Assembly (NCBI GenBank): GCA_026645735.1
Contig: JAPKMT010000018.1
Location: 1-52,847, forward strand
DNA length: 52,847 nt
Reading direction: 5' to 3'
DNA from: Flexilinea sp.
GTDB taxonomy: Bacteria; Chloroflexota; Anaerolineae; Anaerolineales; Anaerolineaceae
The notes below the pieces were generated by a model that did not search any database, was not told the DNA's origin, and worked only from the letters and a program-made list of their open reading frames with translations. Below, one piece after another: positions 8,856-18,086 of the stretch (position 1 is the stretch's first letter; each line of letters opens with the position of its first letter). Position numbers and translations under genes: made by a program.

Positions 8856-8978
8856 CAGCAAATCGAAATATGGATTGGATTTTCGAATAACGAAAGAAAA
8901 TTTGTTGTTCTTATGGTTTTGCGCGAAGCGCAAAACCATAAGAACAACAAAGAAAACTTTTCATATTTCGAATTCCAA
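8856..8978. repeat. MITE-like element, copy 3 (123 bp)
   Basis: The left end is CAGCAAATCGAAATATGG, and the right end contains CATATTTCGAATT but has lost the terminal CTG. A perfect 24-bp stem (8901-8924 with 8928-8951) surrounds a GAA loop. ATTCCATAC occurs directly before (8847-8855) and after (8979-8987), a perfect 9-bp duplication. The match extends to a 19-bp direct repeat (8839-8857 and 8971-8989). Confidence 0.82.
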
Positions 8979-9001
8979 ATTCCATACCATTCTAGCATAA
9001 T

Positions 9002-10321
9002 TTATTTTGCTTTTTCTTCGATTTTTACACTTAAAATTTGGTCACCCTGAGCAAGAGACGCGACTACATCATACCCTGAGGAAATCTTACCGAATACGGA
9101 GTAACGTTTGGATAGGTCATCTAATTGTTTCTGTACTTCGGTTTCAATCATTTCAGCGCTCAGCTTGCTTTCATCTTTAAGGGTCGCATTGGCATCCGTT
9201 ATGGATTTTTCATAATAATCATGCAAGTTGAAGGTGAAGAAGAACTGGCTTCCATTCTTATTAGCTCCGGAATTTGCCATTCCAACCATGCCCGATTCAC
9301 CGAATTTAACATCACTGGTTTCATCCGCAAAGTAATACCCCGGAGTTCCCAAACCCGTTGCGCTAGGGTCACCAGTCTGAGCGACGAAATCCGGCACAAT
9401 TCGATGGAAAGTGATTTGATCATACCAACCGTTGGTAGCAAGGAAGATAAAGTTGTTAACCGCAAGCGGTGCTTTATCAGCGAACAATTCAAACGTGATC
9501 TGCCCTTTGGATGTGTCGACAACAGCTCGATATTCTTTCGAAGGATCCAGTGTCTCTGCAGGGCATGAGTCGAATACACGACTTTGCATTTTAAATAAAT
9601 CCAGGTATTTTTTCAAAGCTTCAGTTGCCATTGAACCCTGGTAACTATTGAAATTCAGGAAAATTGAAGGAGTCCCTGTGATTAATTGACTGCCGTCTTC
9701 TTTTACATAGGTTAGCACTTCATCATAGGCTTTATCAATTCTTTGATGAATTTCATCGCTTTGATAATCAACAAGCCATTGATCATAGTTCAGATCAGCG
9801 ATTTCCGTTTTAAATTTTTCTTTCAACCAGGTTTCAAATGCCTCAATCGACTCAAGAGCAGACCATTCATTCTGAGTTTCATATAAGAATTCTTCCGCTT
9901 CAAAAAAATATCCCTGCGCACCGGCTGCATCCGCAGCATAGGCAGCGGCAGGTGCCTTTTCATGAAAACTTAATGGAAAATGTCGGTACACATATCGAAC
10001 ATCCTCTGGAAATTGGCGTTGAAAGTCGATCAGTGCAATTCCAGCTTGTGAGCAATACGGGCATTGAAAATCAGCATATTCAAGAATCGTCAACGCTGCA
10101 TCGTCCGGCCCGACACTCCAATCTGAATCAGAAATCGGAGGAAGGATTTTTGATACTTTTTCATTAGAGCCCAAGGGACCAATAATGTTGCATTCAATGG
10201 AGCCGGATTCTGTTCCGGACGGTTGATATGCATTCCACTCGTTCTCTGCCGCAGCGGAGAAATATACTGTAATCATGAGAATAAAAACAAAAATAAACAT
10301 TATGAATTTCTTTTTTTGCAT
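9002..10321 (-). CDS. Exported thioredoxin-fold (DsbA-like) and cyclophilin peptidyl-prolyl isomerase fusion
   Basis: 439 aa. An N-terminal signal peptide (about 1-26, ending near SAAAE) directs export. Residues about 65-240 are a Thioredoxin_4/DsbA-like domain with the redox motif CPYC in YADFQCPYCSQAG and the cis-proline loop TGTPSIFLN. Residues about 265-435 are a cyclophilin: FHRIVPDFVAQTGDP (active-site Arg and Gln region) and GSQFFFTF. One polypeptide thus combines disulfide chemistry and proline isomerisation for extracytoplasmic protein folding. The start ATG has AAGGA about 10 bases upstream. It is transcribed alone. Each domain is clear; whether the fusion oxidises or isomerises disulfides is unknown. 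Confidence 0.88.
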   Translation of the reverse strand: MQKKKFIMFIFVFILMITVYFSAAAENEWNAYQPSGTESGSIECNIIGPLGSNEKVSKILPPISDSDWSVGPDDAALTILEYADFQCPYCSQAGIALIDFQRQFPEDVRYVYRHFPLSFHEKAPAAAYAADAAGAQGYFFEAEEFLYETQNEWSALESIEAFETWLKEKFKTEIADLNYDQWLVDYQSDEIHQRIDKAYDEVLTYVKEDGSQLITGTPSIFLNFNSYQGSMATEALKKYLDLFKMQSRVFDSCPAETLDPSKEYRAVVDTSKGQITFELFADKAPLAVNNFIFLATNGWYDQITFHRIVPDFVAQTGDPSATGLGTPGYYFADETSDVKFGESGMVGMANSGANKNGSQFFFTFNLHDYYEKSITDANATLKDESKLSAEMIETEVQKQLDDLSKRYSVFGKISSGYDVVASLAQGDQILSVKIEEKAK

Positions 10322-10444
10322 TTGCAGGAATTCCTTTCATTTGTCCATCTGACACTTTTTTTACTTCAGTTATTGTAAATCAACGCTTCCTGTTTTGTCA
10401 GCTTATATTTACATTAACGAATACAAGAAATTTTACTGGATTGA

Positions 10445-10567
10445 CAGCGATTCAAAATATGGGAAGAATTATTCGTTATCGTATTTTTTAGAGATCCATA
10501 TAAAACAACACAATAACCAGTTTTCTCAAGTGAATCAAAAGGAAAGTCAATATTTCATATTACGAAG
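10445..10567. repeat. Fossil MITE-like element (degenerate)
   Basis: The left end CAGCGATTCAAAATATGGG matches the family. Further segments resemble copy 5 in order (GAATTA..., AAACAACACAA, GTTTTCTC, AATCAAAAGG, TTTCATATTACG), so an old full-length copy is likely. The hairpin no longer pairs well, and no 9-bp flanking duplication is left. It occupies much of the 381-bp gap between the thioredoxin-cyclophilin gene and tmk; nothing else is seen there. Confidence 0.5.
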
Positions 10568-10702
10568 ATTCAGACAGGACATTCAAACAAAGAGCGGTAA
10601 GGTAGCTCCCCTTAATTCAAAATTCAGCCTGATAGAGTCATCTGATTTCAAATCACAATGTATCGTGGCTATCTTCCGGATGAGAATTGAATGACACTGA
10701 TT

Positions 10703-11353
10703 CTATTTTTTCTCTCCGATGGAAATTTCTCTCAGAAATTTGTCTAATCGAATATGGATTCGCCGTTTGATTTCATCCTGTATCAAATTCTCTGCCTGAT
10801 CTGCATCAATCACTTCCCATCGATCCGGAGATTCCTCCACCAAAGACTTGTAACCATCACGTACACGTTGATGAAAGGCAAGTTGATAATCATCCATTCT
10901 GTTCCATTCGACTTTATTTGAGATTCTGCGCTGAAGACCTTTCTCAGCAGAAATATCCAGAAGAAAAGTCAGATCAGGCCATAAACTGCCTGTCGCAAAA
11001 TTTAGCAACTGTTTGAGGGTTTGCTGATCAAACCCATGTCCAAATCCCTGATAAGCCAGGGTAGAATCAGAATACCGGTCGCTGATAACAATTTTCCCGG
11101 TGAGTAAAGCCGGACGGATTACTTCCTCTACCAACTGCGCCCTTGCTGAACAAAACAGCAAGATTTCTGTCCGTGGAAACATATTCTTGTTACGCAGATT
11201 CATTATTACTTCACGAACTTGATTGCTGATCTCGGTCCCCCCCGGTTCACGGGTTGTAACTACATCATATCCTTCCTCCATTAAGGTATGAACAATTTTT
11301 TGAACCTGTGTTGTCTTTCCGGAACCATCCGGACCTTCAAATGTAATAAACAT
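10703..11353 (-). CDS. tmk: Thymidylate kinase
   Basis: 216 aa. P-loop FEGPDGSGKTTQ at residues 5-16, the TREPGGT substrate loop, the DRY motif SDRYSDSTLAYQG, and a lid region with RISNKVEWNR. It phosphorylates dTMP to dTDP for DNA synthesis. Family length is normal. It begins 3 bp after the R3H ATPase stop, so the two are co-transcribed and possibly coupled. Confidence 0.96.
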   Translation of the reverse strand: MFITFEGPDGSGKTTQVQKIVHTLMEEGYDVVTTREPGGTEISNQVREVIMNLRNKNMFPRTEILLFCSARAQLVEEVIRPALLTGKIVISDRYSDSTLAYQGFGHGFDQQTLKQLLNFATGSLWPDLTFLLDISAEKGLQRRISNKVEWNRMDDYQLAFHQRVRDGYKSLVEESPDRWEVIDADQAENLIQDEIKRRIHIRLDKFLREISIGEKK

Positions 11354-11356
11354 AGT

Positions 11357-13051
11357 TCACTCCGGATTTTGATAAATGCGAATACGTCGCCGCGGTTCTT
11401 TGCCGTATGACTGAGAAATCAACCCGGCTTGCTGAACCATTTCATGCTGCATGTGCCTCACAGAATGGTCTGCAGGTGAAAGATCAATCCATGAAGCCTG
11501 ACCACTCAGCACTTTCTGTATTGCCGACAATGTCTCTTTTTCAACCGTATTCCAATCAGTAGCCTGAATTCTTACTTTGACATCAAATACATTGGCCAGA
11601 GAGTATTCCATTTGATTAATCGTATTGGAACGCAAGACATAAATCGGTATATTCCGTGCTTCGGCATCCAGAATAATCGGCTGACGATCCCGATAATAGG
11701 GTTTCAAGGTCATAAAAATATCTGCTTCTTCAATGCTGTTCACAATGCGAATCGGTACCTGAATTCTTTCAGCAGCCTCCATTAACCGGTTTCTGGCAAC
11801 CCCATGGGGGAAAATATTAACCGGTTCTGAATTCCTATTGCCATATGAATACGCTGCATCGGTATCAAGAGGAAAATTCGAATTGTTATTTCCATTGTTA
11901 ACTCTGGTCAGATTTTCCGTATTGGTTCTCTGGGAATCGAGTTGTTTACGGCTTTTGCCTGAGATTTGAATAATGTTATATTTTTGTCGAGATTTTTCCG
12001 AAGTGTCGTTGAACGAAAATCCATTCCCGTTTCCTTCCAGGATCGGAGCCGGTGCCTTTTCACGAATGATGTCGCCTTTATCCGTTTTTCTTCTTAATTC
12101 CGGGTTCAATTCAATTCCCCGAACCAGCGCATCGACAGCGGCAGCCACATCCGGATAGACGATTATGCAATTTCGCTCTTTTATCTCAACTAGTACATCA
12201 AAAGTTGGAGGAGAACGTCGTTCCAGGACGGTTTTCTGCGTTCCGCGCCTTTTTGCTTCCTCATCCGATAACGTGACAGATTCTATCCCGCCAATTAAAT
12301 CAGATAAGGTAGGATTCATCAGCAGATTGTTTAAGGTTCTGCCATGAGCCGTACCGATCAGCTGCACACCCCTCTCAGCAATAGTTCTTGCCGCGGTTGC
12401 TTCCAATTCACGTCCAATTTCGTCAATTACAATTACTTCCGGATTGTGGTTTTCAACAGCCTCAATCATGACTTCATGCTGCAGTGCAGGTTTTGCCACT
12501 TGCATCCGGCGCGCTTTTCCGACTGCCGGATGTGGAACATCACCATCACCGCCAATCTCATTAGAAGTATCTACGATCACAACGCGATGGTTTTCAGCTA
12601 AAACCCGCGCGGCTTCTCGCAGCATCGTCGTTTTTCCAATACCGGGTTTCCCCAGGATCAATATACTGCGTCCAGATTCAACAAAATCCTGAATGATTTC
12701 CAGTGTTCCAAAAATTGCACGACCGACACGGCACGTAAGTCCAATAATCTTCCCTTTTCGATTTCTGATTGCAGAGATTCGATGAAGTGTCCTTTCCATT
12801 CCTGCGCGATTATCCAGATCAAAATCACCAACATTCTTAACGACATATTCAAGTTCTTCTGCAAGAACCTCCTGTTCGGATAACTGAATCTCTTCTTTTA
12901 CATAGCGTGCTGCTGGTGGACGCCCTACATCCAACACAATTTCAACCAGTTCATCAAAGTTTCCTATCGTATGAATGGGATAGGAGAGGCGTTCTGGCAA
13001 AATTGCTACAAGTGCATAGATATCATCTAAATTGTTTTCGTATTTTTTCAT
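11357..13051 (-). CDS. AAA ATPase with C-terminal R3H domain (SpoIIIAA-like)
   Basis: 564 aa. The central ATPase (about residues 130-300) has Walker A LILGKPGIGKTTMLRE and Walker B NPEVIVIDEIGRELEA, and resembles stage III sporulation protein AA and other RecA-like secretion ATPases. The linker, about 330-400, is polar and Asn-rich (NNGNNNSNF). The C-terminus (about 495-560) is an R3H-type single-stranded nucleic acid binding region with HSVRHMQHEMVQQAGL followed by a basic RRRIRIY tail. Such proteins are conserved in Chloroflexota, cyanobacteria and plants; the exact role is unknown. It overlaps the preceding unknown gene by 4 bases and is followed closely by tmk, which suggests a nucleic-acid related job. 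Confidence 0.82.
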   Translation of the reverse strand: MKKYENNLDDIYALVAILPERLSYPIHTIGNFDELVEIVLDVGRPPAARYVKEEIQLSEQEVLAEELEYVVKNVGDFDLDNRAGMERTLHRISAIRNRKGKIIGLTCRVGRAIFGTLEIIQDFVESGRSILILGKPGIGKTTMLREAARVLAENHRVVIVDTSNEIGGDGDVPHPAVGKARRMQVAKPALQHEVMIEAVENHNPEVIVIDEIGRELEATAARTIAERGVQLIGTAHGRTLNNLLMNPTLSDLIGGIESVTLSDEEAKRRGTQKTVLERRSPPTFDVLVEIKERNCIIVYPDVAAAVDALVRGIELNPELRRKTDKGDIIREKAPAPILEGNGNGFSFNDTSEKSRQKYNIIQISGKSRKQLDSQRTNTENLTRVNNGNNNSNFPLDTDAAYSYGNRNSEPVNIFPHGVARNRLMEAAERIQVPIRIVNSIEEADIFMTLKPYYRDRQPIILDAEARNIPIYVLRSNTINQMEYSLANVFDVKVRIQATDWNTVEKETLSAIQKVLSGQASWIDLSPADHSVRHMQHEMVQQAGLISQSYGKEPRRRIRIYQNPE

Positions 13052-13980
13052 TTTTTCTTTTCGATCGCTTGATATTGATGCGGTCCTACAGGTTGTAATT
13101 TTTTCTGATCAAATGCAAATGCCATCACTTCATCTGCAATTTTTACAGTTAGGTTTTTTACATAAATAATTTGTTTCGTTTCAATTTGGAATCCTTCAGA
13201 TAACAAGGATTCTGTCAACCAGGCTTGAAATCCAGGGATGGCAGCTCGAATTTCAATTTCCGCATTCTGGCAAACCAATGAAGCCAACTGAACCAGCAAA
13301 TTACCAGGATTTTCAGCTTCCGGATGAAATACCGGCTCAATATAGACCTGGTTTTTTACCAGTACGATTTTTGCGCAAAGAACAATTTGGTCGTTCTTCC
13401 TGAGAACATAAACCTGGTTATTGTCCCAATTATTACCAATTTGCCGGATCAATGGTGGTATCTGCGCTTGAAGAAAAAGATCGCACTCATCCATTGGTTC
13501 CAATAAAACAGATGTCCATTGTTCATTGGTTGGGATGGAAGGAACGGCAAGATGCCAAACCGTCTGCCTTGAATAAATTGAAAAACCATTCAGGCGAAAA
13601 GAACTGCAAAACCATTGGTTTTCATCCACAATGGCTGCCAAATATTTCATCTGTTCATTCCCTGCTTCCTTAACCAAAAAATCCAACAGCAGAGGAAGAT
13701 TAACATTATCCGCTTTCTCACTGGCTATCAGCCAATTGATCCAGGATGTTATTTCCCTTTTTTCCAGGCTCGCAAATCCTCCCCAATAGTATTCTGCCGG
13801 AGATGTATAACAGACAGCAGAAATTTCCTGCGAAGTCAATCCAAAATAATCCAGCAGACAATTCATCAGAGAGAGCTGACAACCGGTATACCGAATCCGG
13901 TTATTCAAGCAAATAATTTTACTTTTCTTGTCCAGGAAAAAGGTCAGATCATAAATACGGAATAGTCGAACTTTAATCAC
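13048..13980 (-). CDS. Conserved hypothetical protein (possible GNAT-like fold)
   Basis: 310 aa from a GTG start. No motif is recognised with confidence. The C-terminal half contains a run of alternating strands (QVYVLRKNDQIVLCAKIVLV, then QVYIEPVFHPEAENPGNLL) whose order recalls a GNAT N-acetyltransferase core, but the acetyl-CoA loop is not clear. There is no signal peptide or membrane segment. Its stop overlaps the R3H ATPase start by 4 bases (13048-13051), so it is the first gene of a three-gene operon with that ATPase and tmk. Function is unknown. Confidence 0.7.
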   Translation of the reverse strand: MIKVRLFRIYDLTFFLDKKSKIICLNNRIRYTGCQLSLMNCLLDYFGLTSQEISAVCYTSPAEYYWGGFASLEKREITSWINWLIASEKADNVNLPLLLDFLVKEAGNEQMKYLAAIVDENQWFCSSFRLNGFSIYSRQTVWHLAVPSIPTNEQWTSVLLEPMDECDLFLQAQIPPLIRQIGNNWDNNQVYVLRKNDQIVLCAKIVLVKNQVYIEPVFHPEAENPGNLLVQLASLVCQNAEIEIRAAIPGFQAWLTESLLSEGFQIETKQIIYVKNLTVKIADEVMAFAFDQKKLQPVGPHQYQAIEKKK

Positions 13981-14004
13981 AAATTCTCAAGGTTCCTGTT
14001 AATC

Positions 14005-14078
14005 CAGCAATTTTAAATGTGAGAAAGATTATTTTTTCTCCTTTAATTCGAAGTGTTTATCTAAATTTCGAATCACAG
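14005..14078. repeat. Internally deleted MITE-like element (74 bp)
   Basis: The left end is CAGCAATTTTAAATGTG and the right end AAATTTCGAATCACAG, both family termini, but the central hairpin is missing. Flanks CTGTTAATC (13996-14004) and TTTTTAATC (14079-14087) match at 7 of 9 positions, consistent with an old target duplication. It fills the gap between the unknown gene and the LysM protein gene. Confidence 0.6.
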
Positions 14079-14081
14079 TTT

Positions 14082-14864
14082 TTAATCTCGCCTTTTGACA
14101 ATTCCAAATATGACTGCTATCACAATACCTGCCAGGACCAATCCGATTCCCAACAAGGCCATTATCGGAGAACGCCTCGTCCCAACAGGCTCTGTGCCAG
14201 TATCCTCAAAAGCCGCCTGTTTCTGTGCACCGAAGTTTACTTGCGTTACATCACCGGCTTTTACAATAATTGGGTAATTCATATTGGTCGTGGCATTAAA
14301 TTCATTGGGTGGAGCCACACTGATGTTATACTCGCCTTCCGGAACTTCAGGAAAACATAACAGGTCAATGCCGGTTGTCAAGCCAGTGAAACTCTCACTC
14401 CCGCTCTTTTTTGTGATGCTGACAGCTCCTCCACCGATTCCAGTTTCATTTTCTTCAGCCGTTGCATCTCCGTTGATGTCTTCAAACAAGTAGATACAAA
14501 GCTGTGCATTGCCATTAAATGGCGTGGGAGTCGGAAGAATTTCTGTCGGTGTTGGTGAAGGTCCGGCAGTCGGAGTTGGCGTACTGTATATACCCAGCAA
14601 AATCTGAGTACCAGAAAATAATGTACAATTTTCGTCCAGTTTATTCAAACTCTTAAGGGTATCGATTTCTATTCCCATCTTCAAGGAAATACTCAGACAA
14701 GTATCATTATCGGTAACCGTATACAGAATTTTTCCGTCTAAATCGGGAGTTGGTGAAGCTAAAGCCTGGTTTATCGGAGCTGCAGCAACAAAAGAAAATT
14801 GACTCAATGCTACAAATAAAAATAGCAGAATCACAGATAAAATTTCTAATTTCTTTTGGTTCAT
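14082..14864 (-). CDS. Membrane-anchored LysM and B-domain surface protein
   Basis: 260 aa from ATG 14862-14864, preceded by GGAAGCTGG. Signal peptide in residues 1-30. A LysM-like module (about 45-95, TVTDNDTCLSISLKMGIEI) is followed by a Thr/Pro linker (TPTPTAGPSPTPTEILPTPTP). Next is an SdrD-type B-like domain (about 120-200) with the calcium-loop-like DINGDATAEENETGIGG. A C-terminal helix (about 232-255) followed by KRRD anchors it in the membrane with no LPxTG motif. It is likely a wall-binding structural protein. A longer frame up to 14933 overlaps recN and lacks a ribosome site, so it was rejected. It is the last gene of the nadK-Bbox-recN run. Confidence 0.75.
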   Translation of the reverse strand: MNQKKLEILSVILLFLFVALSQFSFVAAAPINQALASPTPDLDGKILYTVTDNDTCLSISLKMGIEIDTLKSLNKLDENCTLFSGTQILLGIYSTPTPTAGPSPTPTEILPTPTPFNGNAQLCIYLFEDINGDATAEENETGIGGGAVSITKKSGSESFTGLTTGIDLLCFPEVPEGEYNISVAPPNEFNATTNMNYPIIVKAGDVTQVNFGAQKQAAFEDTGTEPVGTRRSPIMALLGIGLVLAGIVIAVIFGIVKRRD

Positions 14865-14901
14865 CCAGCTTCCTTTAACCATGTCCTTAGGGCAAATTAT
14901 A

Positions 14902-16638
14902 TCATTTTTCTTTAAACTTCCGAGATTCCGCATCTTTCAGCATCGCCTCAGCAGCCAGTAGATTTTCTTCCGTATCAGAACCGAGCAAAGATGCCATTTC
15001 ATGAATACTGGAGTTCCGATCCATTTTCTGAACAATTGTTCGGGTTCGTCCATCAAATACTTCTTTCGATACATGAAAATGAACGTCAAAAAAAGCTGCT
15101 AATTGCGGAAGGTGTGTAATACATAAAACCTGGTGGGTCTGTGAAATATTCCATATTTTCTCTCCAACCACAGAACCTACCCGGCCGCCAATTCCCTGAT
15201 CAATTTCATCAAAAATCAGCGTCGGAATAGCATCTGCACTCGCAAGCGAATTTTTCAATGCGAGCATCAATCGTGAGGTTTCACCACCGGAAGCGATTTT
15301 TGCCAGAGGTTTCAATCCTTCGCCAAGATTTGGAGCAATCAGGAATTCCACATCATCAAAGCCATTTTCGTTATAAGCCATTGGTTGACCTGAAGCGTTG
15401 AATAAACCGTTCTCATCTGCCCGCGTTGTCATAGAAACGTGAAACTTCGCATTTGTCATCCGCAAATCTCCCAGCTCTATCTCGATATCATGACTCACTT
15501 TCCGGGCAGAAGACATACGATTCTCAGAAAGCTTGCATGCCAACAAGGACAATTCATTTATAAAGCGTTTTTCTTGATCTTCCAGATTTGCAATTTCTTC
15601 TTCGGAGTTTTCCAGATGGGATAATTTTTCTTGGGCTTTCGCAGCAAAATTCAGCACATTTGGAATATTTCCGCCATATTTTCGTTTTAAGCCATTGATT
15701 ATCATGAGACGATCTTCAATCTGCTCCAAACGATGCGGATTAAATTCCAAAGTTTCCTGATACCGCTGTAAGAAATCAAAAACTTCATTCACTTGATCAC
15801 TGATTGAAAAAACAGAGTCACTGACCATCTGAATATCCCCATCATTTTTTACCAGATTCTCAAAAGATTTCGTCAATAAGCCTAATAAATCGATAATTCC
15901 GGGAATTTCTGGGTTGCTTCCATCCAGATACTGCAGGCTTTGACGTACGTACTTGTTCAGATTTTCGATATTCCCCAGACGATCGCGTTCTTTCTTCAAA
16001 TCGTCTTCTTCATTTTCGGAAATTTTTGCCGATTCAATTTCATTTATCTGAAAAGTCAGCATGTCTTTTTGCCGAAGGCTTTCTTCCTCATCAACACGAA
16101 GTAATTTAAGATGGTGTTGAACGGACTGCAATTCCTTTAATTTCTCACGGTAGGTTTTGAGCAAATCCTGATTTGATGCAAAACGATCCAACAAATGAAT
16201 GTGTTTTCGCGGATTCAGCAGAGACAAATGCTCCGATTGACCATGAATATCGACCAAATATTCTCCGATTTCATGCATCACAGACAAACTTACGTTATGT
16301 CCATTAATACGGGCAATGCTTCTGCCTTCAGCACGGATCTCACGTGTCATCATCAGATTCTCAAAATCAGCATCATCCAGCAATTCTTCACGATGAAGGA
16401 TTTCCTGTATTATTTCCATGGAATCCCCACAGGAAAAGACAGCCTCAACAACAGCTCTCTCAGATCCATCGCGTACAAATGTCGGATCCGACTTGCCGCC
16501 AAGAACCATGGATACTGCATCCAGAATAATCGACTTTCCTGCACCGGTTTCACCAGTAAAAGCATTAAAACCCTCAGAAAAGGTTAATTCCAGATCATCA
16601 ATAATAGCAAAGTTGCGGATTGCAATCTCTTTCAGCAT
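14902..16638 (-). CDS. recN: DNA repair ATPase RecN
   Basis: 578 aa, the usual RecN length. SMC-like: N-terminal Walker A AFTGETGAGKSIILDAVSM (about 27-45), a long coiled-coil arm (about 150-380), then a C-terminal ABC half with signature KIASGGETSRLMLALK and Walker B PTLIFDEIDQGIGGRVG, plus the ITHLPQLAA switch histidine. It acts at double-strand breaks. It begins 6 bp after the B-box gene stop, within a nadK-Bbox-recN-LysM operon; nadK-recN linkage is common in many bacteria. Confidence 0.97.
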   Translation of the reverse strand: MLKEIAIRNFAIIDDLELTFSEGFNAFTGETGAGKSIILDAVSMVLGGKSDPTFVRDGSERAVVEAVFSCGDSMEIIQEILHREELLDDADFENLMMTREIRAEGRSIARINGHNVSLSVMHEIGEYLVDIHGQSEHLSLLNPRKHIHLLDRFASNQDLLKTYREKLKELQSVQHHLKLLRVDEEESLRQKDMLTFQINEIESAKISENEEDDLKKERDRLGNIENLNKYVRQSLQYLDGSNPEIPGIIDLLGLLTKSFENLVKNDGDIQMVSDSVFSISDQVNEVFDFLQRYQETLEFNPHRLEQIEDRLMIINGLKRKYGGNIPNVLNFAAKAQEKLSHLENSEEEIANLEDQEKRFINELSLLACKLSENRMSSARKVSHDIEIELGDLRMTNAKFHVSMTTRADENGLFNASGQPMAYNENGFDDVEFLIAPNLGEGLKPLAKIASGGETSRLMLALKNSLASADAIPTLIFDEIDQGIGGRVGSVVGEKIWNISQTHQVLCITHLPQLAAFFDVHFHVSKEVFDGRTRTIVQKMDRNSSIHEMASLLGSDTEENLLAAEAMLKDAESRKFKEK

Positions 16639-16644
16639 AACGAA

Positions 16645-17205
16645 TTATCTTCGAATTGAGAAACCTTTCATATTTGACAGGATTACACTGCACAAAAGAA
16701 TCAGAAAAGCTGCACCCCAGCCAATTTCGAGTGTGTTACTAAACAATAAGCCAAAATTACCAGTAATAATCGATTGCAAAATTCGGAAGACATTGCTAAG
16801 CAGAGGCAGACCGGCTCCGATTCCTGCAGCAGTGACAGTCACGTAATTCAATGTTGTGGATCGCCGTTTTTGGGTAGCAAATCGCACCAGTTTAACCACC
16901 AGCATTCCAACCAGGGGTCCCAGCAAAAGAGCGAAAATCCCGGGTAGAAATCGCAGCATAACTAATAAATAAGAGCTCATCAACCCAAGAACAAAAGCAA
17001 TCAACCCCGCAAAAACATAATCTCGCGGAATACTGTTATTAAACCGTTTCTGTTGTTCCTTGATACACTCTTTGCAGCGATATCCGGTAGGAGTGGATAC
17101 CGCACAATCCAGACAAATTGGACGTCCACATCGGTTGCAGCATAGAACCGTCTGTCGGCTCGTGTGCTTGTAACAAGTTTGAACATGATTTGAATTCGAA
17201 TTCAT
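16645..17205 (-). CDS. B-box zinc finger membrane protein
   Basis: 186 aa. Residues 10-55 form a B-box-like treble zinc site, with CYKH, CCNRCGRPICLDC and GYRCKEC supplying the Cys/His ligands. Three to four hydrophobic helices follow (about 65-85, 88-105, 118-140, 160-178). This layout is seen in Chloroflexota and Actinobacteria as a B-box zinc finger protein; no rhomboid catalytic GxS motif is present. The function is unknown; the zinc ribbon would lie in the cytoplasm. The ATG overlaps the nadK stop by 4 bases (17202-17205), so translation is coupled. Confidence 0.7.
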   Translation of the reverse strand: MNSNSNHVQTCYKHTSRQTVLCCNRCGRPICLDCAVSTPTGYRCKECIKEQQKRFNNSIPRDYVFAGLIAFVLGLMSSYLLVMLRFLPGIFALLLGPLVGMLVVKLVRFATQKRRSTTLNYVTVTAAGIGAGLPLLSNVFRILQSIITGNFGLLFSNTLEIGWGAAFLILLCSVILSNMKGFSIRR

Positions 17206-18086
17206 GATTTATCCCTAACAGCGCTTGGATTCCGCTGCATGTATTGAATAAAGTTTTGATAGAAAAATCCATTATCCCGAAAACGAATAAATTGCGCAGA
17301 ATATTCGGAAGAAGAGACGCAAATTCGATCACCTTCTGATAGAATTACGCCTTTTGCACCATCCGGAGAAAAAATTGTTTCATGATCTGCGGCGACGGAA
17401 ATATCCACCGTTTCTCCTTCCTGTAAAATAAGTCCCCGATCCAGGCTCAAATGCGGAGCAATCGGTATCACCAGCATATTCCTCAATTCAGGCTGAAGGA
17501 TCGGTCCTCCTGCAGCCATTGCATATGCGGTGGAACCTGTCGCGGTTGAAACAATTAATCCATCCGCAACATAATCTGTCAAAAGATTTCCGCTGACTTT
17601 CACATTTACCCGGATCGGACGCAGTTCAGCCCCATGTGCAACAACTGCATCATTCAATACTTCCCATTGCAGCTGATTACAAAATTTACGATGTAACTCG
17701 ACGTGAAGCATCATCCGCTCTTCAATTTTCCAGGACCCATTCAATAATAACGGAATCATTTCATGCCATTGGTTTTGCTGCACTTCAATCAGAAAACCAA
17801 AACTTCCCATGTTGATTCCACAAATGGGAACATTGACGGGTGCGCATAATTTTCCGGTCCGCAGCATTGTACCATCCCCGCCCAATGTAACCACTAAATC
17901 GTAGGGATCGCTCAGTAAAATTTCACGGAATCGTGAATCATATAAGGAGAATGCTTCCGCAGTAATAGAATTTCCAGCCGTGCATAAGAGTTCTTCCACA
18001 ATTTTCATTGCTTCCAGTTTTGCTTCCAGCAAACTGGGTGCCCATGTTACAGCGATCCGTTCAGGTTTTTTAATTGGCAGTTTCAT
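17202..18086 (-). CDS. nadK: NAD kinase
   Basis: 294 aa. ATP-NAD kinase motifs: VVTLGGDGTMLRTGKL (GGDG), the INMGSFGFL strand, LNDAVVAHG (NE/D motif) and DGLIVSTATGSTAYAMAAGG (NAD-binding). It phosphorylates NAD to NADP. It is the first gene of the operon that continues into the B-box protein, recN and the LysM protein. No strong ribosome site precedes the ATG. The 522-bp upstream gap holds a 40-bp mini repeat element and a candidate structured RNA. Confidence 0.96.
   Translation of the reverse strand: MKLPIKKPERIAVTWAPSLLEAKLEAMKIVEELLCTAGNSITAEAFSLYDSRFREILLSDPYDLVVTLGGDGTMLRTGKLCAPVNVPICGINMGSFGFLIEVQQNQWHEMIPLLLNGSWKIEERMMLHVELHRKFCNQLQWEVLNDAVVAHGAELRPIRVNVKVSGNLLTDYVADGLIVSTATGSTAYAMAAGGPILQPELRNMLVIPIAPHLSLDRGLILQEGETVDISVAADHETIFSPDGAKGVILSEGDRICVSSSEYSAQFIRFRDNGFFYQNFIQYMQRNPSAVRDKS

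Noticed and set aside
10395-10694. Plus-strand open frame of 99 codons between two minus-strand genes
   Set aside because: No ribosome site or motif; much of it covers a fossil repeat element.
14865-14933. Upstream extension of the LysM surface protein
   Set aside because: It overlaps the recN 3' end, and the inner ATG has a ribosome site and begins a clean signal peptide.
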